This document shows positions 53,116 through 62,400 of a stretch of DNA of 64,000 bases, piece by piece. The stretch is taken from the NCBI GenBank assembly GCA_905178155.1, contig CAJINV010000006.1, positions 1,964,230 to 2,028,229 on the forward strand. The letters are read 5' to 3'. A model generated the notes under the pieces. The model searched no databases, had not been told where the DNA came from, and saw only the letters and a list, made by a program, of their open reading frames with translations. This DNA is from Amoebophrya sp. A120 (lineage: Eukaryota > Sar > Dinophyceae > Syndiniales > Amoebophryaceae). The position numbers and the translations under genes were made by a program. Positions within the stretch are counted from its first letter, which is position 1. Each line of letters begins with the position of its first letter.

Positions 53116-55654
53116 GCCGTAATTTCAGGCATTCGGTTTTTTGGAACACGAACAGGCAAGATTTCTTGAGTTATTTTGTCTTTGCCCGAACGCAACTCGC
53201 AAGAAAAATATCTGGCTGCGTGCCCAAGTTCGCACTCAACATTTTCTGTGATTTTGATCAGCGCCAGCTCTATTATTTCAATGTCGTGCTAATTCTATAA
53301 AAGCGACAAGCAACTCTCTCTCAAATCCGCTGCTTTACGGACACTTCATGAAAAGCAAAAGTCTCTACTCTGTGTCTGCCATGATTTTGCATACGGAAAT
53401 AAAACTTTCGCCAGTCTCTATCTCCACTGGGACTAGCACTAAGACCTTCAGTGAATCTTGTAGGTCAAGCACGTTTATTGTCTTTGCCATTGCTACAAAC
53501 ATCTTTTTCGTTGTCTGACTGTACAACATATTACCGACGAGCTATCTAGTACTGCTTATTCGCTTTTAGTGCAAAAGCTTTATCTGCTTCTACCAAGACT
53601 TTCGTAGTTTATGACTCAACATATCTTCAGCTTCCTGACGTATTTGTGCTCGATTGTAAGAAGGTAAGCTGTTGCTGTCTCTAATTGTATCTCCATCGCA
53701 CGTTTATCGAGAACCATTATGAATTTTTTCTTCACTTCATTTTCTAGAGTTTGTTTCGATTCACTCGTCATTTTAGCAGTTTCTTATTAGCCACAATGAA
53801 GCACCGAAATCCACCGCGCGAGATTAGCCACAATGACAGTAAGGACCACATCAGGGAGCATGAGCAATCATGTGTCGAGGTCGTAAGTTTCAGTCAGCAT
53901 GACCACGCACGAGGGTAGTGCTGGTGTCCTCTTCTTCACAACATTGAAAAAATTGAACGAAAGCGAATAAGTAGTGGCAATTATAGTAAATTTTTAAGAC
54001 GGTCTGCTAGCTCTACAAAGAACAGCGGGGGCGCCAGCAGTGCGCTCTGTAGTTCTCCCGGACGGAAAAAACTGTGTGATAAAGTTTTTCTTTGCTCGCG
54101 TGATCTAAAGCTGTTGCTGTACCTACTAGTCGGTCCCTGCTATAATTCTTTTGCGACAGTGAAGTAGATCGGGATGTGAAAAAGGACTAGCTGTAAGCTT
54201 TCGCCAGTGAACTACAGATAATGTCGGTACTAAAGGATTGCTGCACAGCAGGACTGACTACATGCTTGCGCTTTCTTTGAATTTGTCGGTTTGAACATGA
54301 TGGTGCGCAGCAGAACAAGTAGTAACTTAAGTGCTACTTCTATCAACTGCTCCAAACTCGGTTTATTTGTGTGCGAAGAGCTATTCCACTTCCTCGTGGG
54401 CCGCAGCCGCTCTTTATTCCTATGCGCAGGGTGTAGAAGAAGAAGAAGAAGTCGGATCTCGCTGAAGAACAAACGTTTCGAATTTATTAAAAGTCGGTCG
54501 CTGAATTTTTTATACGATTTCCCACGAAACAAGACAAGTGCGTGAAGATCGGTAGCCGTAGCGACGCAATTCCAAGTTCATTGAAGGCATAAAGGGTCGA
54601 CGTGATGAAGTAAGTAGATAATCATTGAAGTAGACTTATTAGGTTCATCATCTTCATCATGTAAAAATCACTTTCACGATCTACGTGGTTTTTTCTTTTT
54701 TACAGAATTTCTTCCAGTGAACAAGATCTTCATCCACCACCTGCTTTTATATAAATTCAGAATTTAATATTCAAATTCACCCACCACCTGCTCTTCTTCA
54801 AAACAAAGGGAAATAATTGATACGACATCAACTCGAAGAACTCAAAAGGTGTAGCAGCAAAATTTTTATTTATACATCCGTAGTACGATCCACGTCCAGA
54901 CCGCAAGTAAAGAAAAAGAATAAAAGAATTACGTCTGGTGGACGACGATCAGTATCAGAATGAAGGATCGAAGAAGATGAAGTAGAGGATCATGATGAGC
55001 ATGATGTTCTTGACGAAAAATTATGCAACGAGGAATTGTGGCACGAAAGCGAAACCCGCACTCGCACGACACTCAGCAGGAACGAGCTACATCTTCGGGG
55101 AGCAAGCATTCGTTTCCTGTTGAGAGCAGGAGGTCCGCCTGAAATATAAGAAAAGGCCTCTCGTCGGGTGGACCTACCACGAGAAGCCGGCTGCAGCTTG
55201 ATCGTGGTCCGGGCTTCGTTTATTGCCATCGTCGAGAAATAAGATTGGCTGATTTATTATTTTCCCACATCGTGAAGTGAAGAAAAAGAGCACCGAAATG
55301 ATCTTCCTCTAACTTTTTAAAGCACCTCTAACTCGTCCAGCGGCTACAACTTTTGGGTGTTTTGAATACATAACAAGTCAGCCATAATTTTACTAGTACA
55401 AGGCGAACTGCTAGAGAAGTGCTGTGCCGAGTATTTGTACATGATCAACGTAGAAATCTGTGGTCTTGACTATTTCCAAAAAACTTTTTACCACTTTCGT
55501 AGTTTATTTCTCTTCTGTGATATTGATTGCTCAAGAACCCTTCTGAAAAATTATGACCAAAAATCAAAGGTCTTCTCCGTGTAAAATTATTGTAGCGACG
55601 CCTTAGTTAGCAGTATGCGAATTCGGTTATTTTTACTATCACAGTAGAGCAGGA
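53116..55654. other. Intergenic region, AT-rich
   Basis: No introner ends, no long coding segment and no RNA gene were recognised. A pyrimidine-rich stretch ending CACAG at about 55643 could be a trans-splice or splice acceptor before the next transcript; this is inference only. Confidence 0.55.
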
Positions 55655-55967
55655 TATGGAAGCGTCAGGTTTGAAATCGTCAAAGTTGAAATAATTTGTC
55701 ATGCATAAACTGCAAGGCATGAAGTGCCTCGCTTGCAGGGACGGCAAGTGAGGCCGACTGTCAGCATGTTACTTGGGGTCTACGGTAGAGCTGCTAAAGT
55801 AGCATGACAAAAGACGCCTTCTGTCCCGAAACAGCATGACAAGCTGGATTTAGACGGTGCCGAAATTTGTCATGCACCGCTTGGAAATTTGGCTTCCAAC
55901 TGGTATCGATTTTATGCATGACAAATCATTTCAACTTTGTCGATTTCAAACCTGAGACACTCCCATA
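55655..55967. mobile_element. Introner, family E
   Basis: Perfect TSD CAGGA. Starts TATGGAAGCGTCAGG, ends CCTGAGACACTCCCATA. It probably lies in a 5' untranslated region. Confidence 0.92.
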
Positions 55968-56045
55968 CAGGACAACCACACGACGCCGGTGGAGGTCCAC
56001 CAGCAGCAGGAGAAAGCGGCTCAGGTTTCCGTTCCGCTGCTGGGC

Positions 56046-56112
56046 TATAAAAATGTCTCAATCAAGCGTGCAGCGTGATTCTTTCAATTCTATTATTCTG
56101 CGAAAATTTGTC
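56046..56112 (+). repeat. M repeat, copy 1
   Basis: TATAAAAATGTCTCAATCAA to GCGAAAATTTGTC. It has an ATG at 56053 opening MSQSSVQRDSFNSIILRKFV, which runs in frame into the duplicated exon. Confidence 0.9.
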
Positions 56113-56119
56113 TTGCAAG

Positions 56120-56398
56120 TATGCCTTGCAAGTATGCCTGGGTCTGGAAGGATGCAAGAACTTGTGATGCTATTTTTTGATTCTAAAAAAATCTGTGCTG
56201 CATGACAAGCAATAGGAGTGGTCCAGTTTTTGCCACGTGGACGAGAGGACATTTCTCATGCAGGCTAGGCATCAAGAAGTCCACCTCAGATGAAAATCTG
56301 TCATGCTAGGGCCTGCATCACAGACATCACGGCTCATGCTAAACGTGCATGACAAGTCGCAGAATCTTCCAGACATCCAGGGATATTTGCATTTCATA
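56120..56398. mobile_element. Introner, family B (duplicate of 61485-61763)
   Basis: Perfect TSD GCAAG. Nearly identical over its 279 bp to the copy at 61485, at the same exon position: duplicated with its host rather than independently inserted. Confidence 0.94.
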
Positions 56399-56451
56399 GC
56401 AAGCGTTCAGCTACGATGTCGGGTCCATGTATCTGACCCTGGGCATCCTGC

Positions 56452-56660
56452 TATGCAAGGAAAAAACTGTGTGGGTGTAAGTCTGTGATGCAGAAAATGC
56501 AAAACTGTTACACTTGTCATGCTGAATCTGCGTCATAGGCTACTTTCATACGTGTTTTCACGTACTAGCTGCGCATGACAGATTTTCCCTGTAATGCAAA
56601 ACGAATTTGTGATGCTGCCCTTCCTACAAAGTTACACTCACACAGTTTTTTTCCTGGATA
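56452..56660. mobile_element. Introner, family H/L, filled site with a known empty site
   Basis: Perfect TSD CCTGC (56447-56451, 56661-56665). Starts TATGCAAGGAAAAAACTGTG, ends CAGTTTTTTTCCTGGATA. The duplicate locus at 61811-61818 reads straight through GGGCATCCTGCCCTATG without it. Confidence 0.97.
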
Positions 56661-56667
56661 CCTGCCC

Positions 56668-56811
56668 TATGAACTGCAACAGTATCCGATACTCGTGTAT
56701 TAAATGCATTACAAATTTCCTCAGCATGAGAGATAAAATTTGTGATGCGGATTTACCTTAAGATAAACATGTTGTAATGCATGACTGCAATTACTACGAG
56801 TGCAATTGGGA
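56668..56811. mobile_element. Introner, family A, right end missing
   Basis: Left TSD TGCCC, start TATGAACTGCAACAG. It is nearly identical to 61819-61973 up to ACTACGAGT, then is cut short beside M repeat copy 2. Confidence 0.88.
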
Positions 56812-56814
56812 TAA

Positions 56815-56881
56815 TATAAAAATGTCTCAATCAACCGCGCAGCGTGATTCTTTCAATTCTATTATTCTGCGAAAATTTGTC
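56815..56881 (+). repeat. M repeat, copy 2
   Basis: Nearly identical to copy 1 over 67 bp. It has an ATG opening MSQSTAQRDSFN. Confidence 0.9.
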
Positions 56882-56911
56882 ACCGTCACCGTTTTGCCAT
56901 GTTCATTTTTC

Positions 56912-57960
56912 AACCCAAAAAATTTGATTTTTTCCTGGTATCCCACGCATGCTCATGTCGATCAGTTGTTGCAAATGTGGCATGCGAGGAGGCATTACAC
57001 TTGGAGCATGGTGGCCCGGGTAGTTGAACGCAATCCAGAAGCGCCCCGGAATGGCTTCGCCGCCGTACAGACCGAAGACGCGGCGCGGGAGGGTGCGTTG
57101 CGAGGAGGCTGTCTTCTGGCGCGTAGGGGCCCGACCCTTGCTGGGGCGGGCTTCTGCATGGTGCGGCTTGCGATGTTGGGTTGCTCCTGGGAATGTCGGG
57201 CTCTTGTTACTCCTTGGCCAAAGGCCTCCGGCAAAGGACCTCCACAACCCAGGAAAAAACAGCAAAATTTCGAGCAAATTTAACGACCACCCGGTGACAA
57301 ATCCCGGAAATTTTGCATTTTGCACGGTATGGTGGACTTTGAGAGCCCAAAATGGGAACCGGTGACAAATCCCGAAAAATTTACATTTTGCAGGGTATGG
57401 TGGACGATTGCGCACGAGCCAAAAATTCTTGCGCTGCAAGAAATTTTGGGCAACGCGCAATCGTCCACCATACCGCCCAAAATGTAAAAATATCCGGATT
57501 TGTCACCGGTCGCGAATTTGGCTCGGAAACGTCCACCATACCGTGCAAAATGCAAAATTTCTGCGATTTGTCACCGGGTCATCGTCAAATTTGCTCAAAA
57601 TTTCGCAGTTTTTTCTTGGGTTTTCGAGACCCTTTGCCGGAGGCCTTTGGTCCAGGAGTGATAGTCTCAAGAGATTCCCAGAAGCAACTCAGCATGACGC
57701 GCCGCACTATTCCGATCCTTCGCGGCCGGAAATCTGGTCGCTGAAGTGTCAGGAGACAGCCTCCCAGCTAGGGACCCACCTTCTGGGGCCGCGGTTTTGG
57801 CTTGTATAACGGCAGCGCCGTTCTGGGATATGTCTGGACGGCCTTCAGCGTGCTGGGTCAACATGCTTGGAATGCAGTCGTTGGATTGCCGCACCCGCAG
57901 CATTTGACAGAAATGGACACATATAGGAAATCAGGCAAAAGTCAAATTTTTTTGCTGGGA
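56912..57960. mobile_element. Foldback palindrome of about 1.05 kb
   Basis: The arms converge on a strong central hairpin (GGTATGGTGGACGATTGCGC facing GCGCAATCGTCCACCATACC, centre near 57435). Outer arms (AAAAAATTTGATTTTTTCC and GGCAAAAGTCAAATTTTTTT) are more diverged. No gene recognised. It sits between M repeat copies 2 and 3. Confidence 0.82.
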
Positions 57961-58006
57961 TATAAAAATGTCTCAATCAACCGTGCAGCGTGATTCTTTC
58001 AATTCT
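57961..58006 (+). repeat. M repeat, copy 3 (shorter)
   Basis: TATAAAAATGTCTCAATCAA to TTTCAATTCT, then unrelated sequence. Confidence 0.9.
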
Positions 58007-58070
58007 CATGCGCTTGTAGTTCTCTTCTCAATACTTTGAAGCGCTTGTAGTTCTTCATGTACCACGGACA

Positions 58071-58378
58071 TATGGAAGCGACAGGATTGAAGTTGTCAAA
58101 TTTGAAATAACTTGCAATGCATAAAATCGATACCAGTTGGAAGCCCAATTTGTTAGCGGCGCATGACAAATTTTCCGAGCACCGGAATCCAATTTGTCAT
58201 GCTGCTTGGGCACAGACGACTGCTTTTGTCATGCTACTCTAGCAGCTCTACTTCAAACCCTGAACAGGCTGACAGTTGGCCTAGCTTGCCATCCCGGCAA
58301 GACAGGCACTTCATGCCTTAGATTTTATGCATGACAAATCATTTCAACTTTGTCGATTTCAAACCTGACGCTTCCATA
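58071..58378. mobile_element. Introner, family E
   Basis: Perfect TSD GGACA. Starts TATGGAAGCGACAGG, ends CCTGACGCTTCCATA. The flanking reading frame is unclear: one frame opens to 58585 (DKYLLSSVVQQELL) but has no start codon upstream. Confidence 0.92.
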
Positions 58379-58585
58379 GGACAAGTACCTGCTGTCGTCC
58401 GTGGTGCAGCAGGAATTATTGCGAGCAACAAACTTTTTATTTGCGCGGAACAATATTAAGTACAAGTACTTGATTAAGAGTGGAAGGAGCAGCTGCTTAC
58501 AGCTTGTTCCTGTTTTCTCTTTTTGTTCACTCATTGGCAAGAACCTGTTGATGTACTGCGACCGCAACATCACTTCTACGACTTA

Positions 58586-59461
58586 AAAACCACAACTCCT
58601 ACACCAGCAACCGATTGGGTTTGAACTTGAAATTAAATTTTATGTACTTTATTATCCCTCGCAAGTTTTTATTTCTAAAATCTAAATTTTAATGTTACCG
58701 CCCAGATTTGTCGTAGGATTTTTCACGACATGTGGGCCTCGTGTAGAAGCTAAGAGGAAATAAACTAGTACATCAAATGCTTGTTGAGCTTCGTTCTGTG
58801 ATGTATTCCCCGCGCGACGAGGGGATAAAGATAAACAGGTTTCTGCTGGGAAGAGGAGGTGAAGAACCAGAAGCGCCAGCAAATATTCAACAACTTCTAC
58901 CACACGCATTAACAAGCACACAGGGAGGACGAATATAACAAGCACATAATATAAAAATTTCTCAATCAACCGTGCAGCGTGATTCTTTCCATTCTATAAC
59001 TTACTAGATGCCCTTAATATACTTATAGAGGAGAACACAGAACAAAAGCATCTACATCATCGACTCGTCCGCAGCGTTGTTGTAAGAGTTATTCACTACT
59101 TACATACCAGTAGTACACCCAAAATTTTAGCTGCCGCGCCTCATCGTGGTCTGTCATCAGCCGGGAAAGAAAACAAGTTCGAACGAATCCTCTGCAGGAT
59201 CTCCAGAGACCACACACCACCAGCACAACAACGACGAACTGTGAAGTACAGCAGACATCGTCCTCGGCACTCCGGGTAGAAACAACGTCAAATAAGTAGG
59301 AGGCAGACGTAGAACTAGAACTCTAGAAGCACCAGAGCTAGTTCACGACCTAAAAACGCCGCAAGAGCAAGAACTTCCGGTGTAGAAGTTGTAACAAGTA
59401 GACGCTCAACGTTTTCTTGCGTCGAAAGTTGAAAAAAGCAACGAACAGCTGCAGCAACAAG
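58586..59461. other. Intergenic region with M repeat copy 4
   Basis: Contains M repeat copy 4 at 58950-58997 and no gene that I recognise. It holds the 5' flank of the gene starting at 59462. Confidence 0.6.
58950..58997 (+). repeat. M repeat, copy 4 (start codon lost)
   Basis: TATAAAAATTTCTCAATCAA to CCATTCTAT; the ATG of other copies is ATT here. Confidence 0.88.
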
Positions 59462-62400
59462 ATGAAGGTGAAAACTTCGCCCCCGGTGTCGCCCATGAAG
59501 GAGGTGTTTCACTCCCCGGACGACACCAGCAACGTTGATCTGCCTGGAGTTTTTGCGCCGTCCGTGTTGTCTTCAGCCGCTGTTCCTCCAGGGCGAGCCG
59601 GGGAGGACGAGAGTAAGACCACAACTGATGGAAGATTAAATCAAGAGGAGCAGCTTACTGTGAGGAAAAATCCCCCCTCCCCATGTCGAAAACGAAATCT
59701 GTGATGCTGTATTTGAGTACACAAATCGACGGGCATTCTTGGCAGAAGGCGGAGAGACGCAGCTGTGGCCTGAAGACCTGCAAGCAGTTTGTCATGCTGT
59801 TTCTTCCTTCCAGTTGTCTCCTGTCATGCTCAAGATGCAAGGTTGATTTCCCACGCCAGCCACCATGACAGTCCGCATCTTTTGCCTTCTAGCATGACAA
59901 CGTGAAGAACAAGACTCGTGGTCGCCATTAATGCTACACAAGTCAAAGTCTCCATTTCAGTATGGGTAGGGGGGATACAGTTTCGTTTTGATACAGCAGC
60001 AGCCCTTCACCCCGCAGTCGGGTCTGATGGGTGTGGCAAGCAAGGAGAGCAAGGAAACCTCCGGTACTGAAGATCGCAGCAAGTTCAGTCCGAAAGCAAG
60101 ACCACCCGGAAGTAGTAGTAGTAGAACCGCGTGGGGTACTCCTACTACTGCCCAACAAGACCACAAAAGCGCGGAACAAGCAGGAGATCGGGAGCCGCCT
60201 AGAGCAAGTAGTCCACCAAATAAAAGCTCATCCTCTCCTGCTGGCGGACCCACAAAAAATGCTGGGGCGGTAAACACGGTTGTACTAGCTTCTACTAAAG
60301 CTGCATCTTCACCAGGATCTTCTTCATCTCCAGTGGCGAAGTCGACGAAAGGTAGAGCGACGGCTTCGAGTCGGGTTTCCTTCAACGACGACCTGGAATC
60401 CACTCGAGAGGACGCGACCGCCACACCCACACCGCAGGCTGCAGCAAACGTCGCCGGTGAAACAACTACAAGTAGACGTTCTGAGTCTGACCGGTTTATC
60501 AGTACTAATAATGTTGTCCAGCAGCCAGCTATCGCAGGAAAAAAGTGTTACAGTTACACATTTGTTGGAATATCAGCATCACAAATTTGCTCTTCATGGA
60601 GAAGGAAACTTCTAATGCGCAGACTATAAGGGAAAACACGGACGATAGAATGAGGCTGGCAAGCGTTTCCTGCATGACAGAGATTGTCTGTCTTGCTTGT
60701 TGTCTTGCATGAGAGTGTGTACTTAACTGTAACACTTTTTTCTCAGGATACCAGCAAGCACAAGCACCTCGATGGCAAACACCAGCACGGCAGGTGCCAG
60801 GATAAAATCTTCCGAATATGAACTGCAAAAGTATCGTACTCGTATAAATGCATTACAAATTTCCTGCTCAGCATGAGAAATAAAATGTGTAATGCGGATT
60901 TGCCTTAAGAGCAAGATTTGTAATGCATGACTGCAATACGAGTGCGATACTTTTGCACAGGATACCGAAACTACTACGAGCAGCAGCATCAACCCCGCCT
61001 CCTCTGCCGTCCCGTATGCACTGCAAAAATGTCTGGGTCTGAAAGGATGAGACTTGTTATGCTGTCTTTGGATTCTAGAAAAATCTGTATTGCAGCGTAA
61101 GCCGCAAGAGGAGTCCAGTTTTTGTACACGCGGAAAGGGCAACATTTGTCATGCGGTATAGGCAACATCAGGAAGCCCTCACAAAATCTGTGATGCAGCT
61201 AGCGCATACGTCACACATATCGTGGATCATGCAAAATGTGCATGACAAGTCCTCCAATCTTCCAGACCCAGACATTTTTCCACTTGACATCCCGTCACGA
61301 AGTACGAATCTTTCGTCCACCGCGGCCACGGGCACCCGCCCGTCGACCCTTTCTTCCGGGGCGGGCATTTATCAGAATCCGCCCCCGCCCTCGGGGGCCT
61401 CGACCGCAGCCGCACAGATTGCCGTGCCCCAGGGCAGCGTCGAGGCCGCCACTGCGGCCCAGGCAGCGAGTCGCGGGAAGCAAGTATGCCTTGCAAGTAT
61501 GCCTGGGTCTGGAAGGATGCAAGAACTTGTGATGCTATTTTTTGATTCTAAAAAAATCTGTGCTGCATGACAAGCAATAGGAGTGGTCCAGTTTTTGCCA
61601 CGTGGACGAGAGGACATTTCTCATGCAGGCTAGGCATCAAGAAGTCCTCAGATGAAAATCTGTCATGCTAGGGCCTGCATCACAGACATCACGGCTCATG
61701 CTAAACGTGCATGACAAGTCGCAGAATCTTCCAGACGTCCAGGGAAGATATTTGCATTTCATAGCAAGCGTTCAGCTACGACGTTGGGTCCATGTATTTG
61801 ACCCTGGGCATCCTGCCCTATGAACTGCAACAGTATCCGATACTCGTATATTAAATGCATTACAAATTTCCTCAGCATGACAGAGAAAATTTGTGATGCG
61901 GATTTACCTTAAGATAAACATGTTGTAATGCATGACTGCAATTGCTACGAGTTCGATACTTTTGCACAGGATATGCCCACCGACTCCCTCATCTCCGAGC
62001 TGGAGCAGTTTGGCGTAACGCAGAAGAACAGCAGCGACTCGGGGGTGGAACTATGAACTGCAAAAGTATCGTACTCGTATAAATGCATTACAAATTTTCT
62101 CAGCATGAGAAATAAAATTTGTAATGCAGATATCCCTTGGAAACAAGATTTGTAATGCAAGACTTGCATTTGTACGAGTGCGATACTTTTGCACAGGATA
62201 GGAACGGTCCCGAGACCACGTCGACGCGCGCCTGGACCCCAACCGTTTCATATTGCACTGAAAAATGCCCCCACCCCGGAATTTGCAAAAGTTTCTCATG
62301 CATAAGGTTTTCAAATGAAAAACTTTTTGTCTATGCATGAAGGGACTACGAGTCTTTCTGATGCAGAATCTAGGTGCGCAAGGTATCTTCTGCCTGACAG

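Larger units (their letters stand above)
56053..56811 (+). pseudogene. Partial, broken copy of the gene that starts at 59462
   Basis: The coding pieces 56053-56119, 56404-56451 and a few codons after 56660 read MSQSSV..., then AFSYDVGSMYLTLGIL, the same peptide as at 61769-61818 in the downstream gene. Upstream of the shared exon the two loci differ: this copy uses the M repeat as its start. The next introner (family A, 56668) has lost its right end, so the exon after it is missing. A duplicated fragment is more likely than a working gene. Confidence 0.55.
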
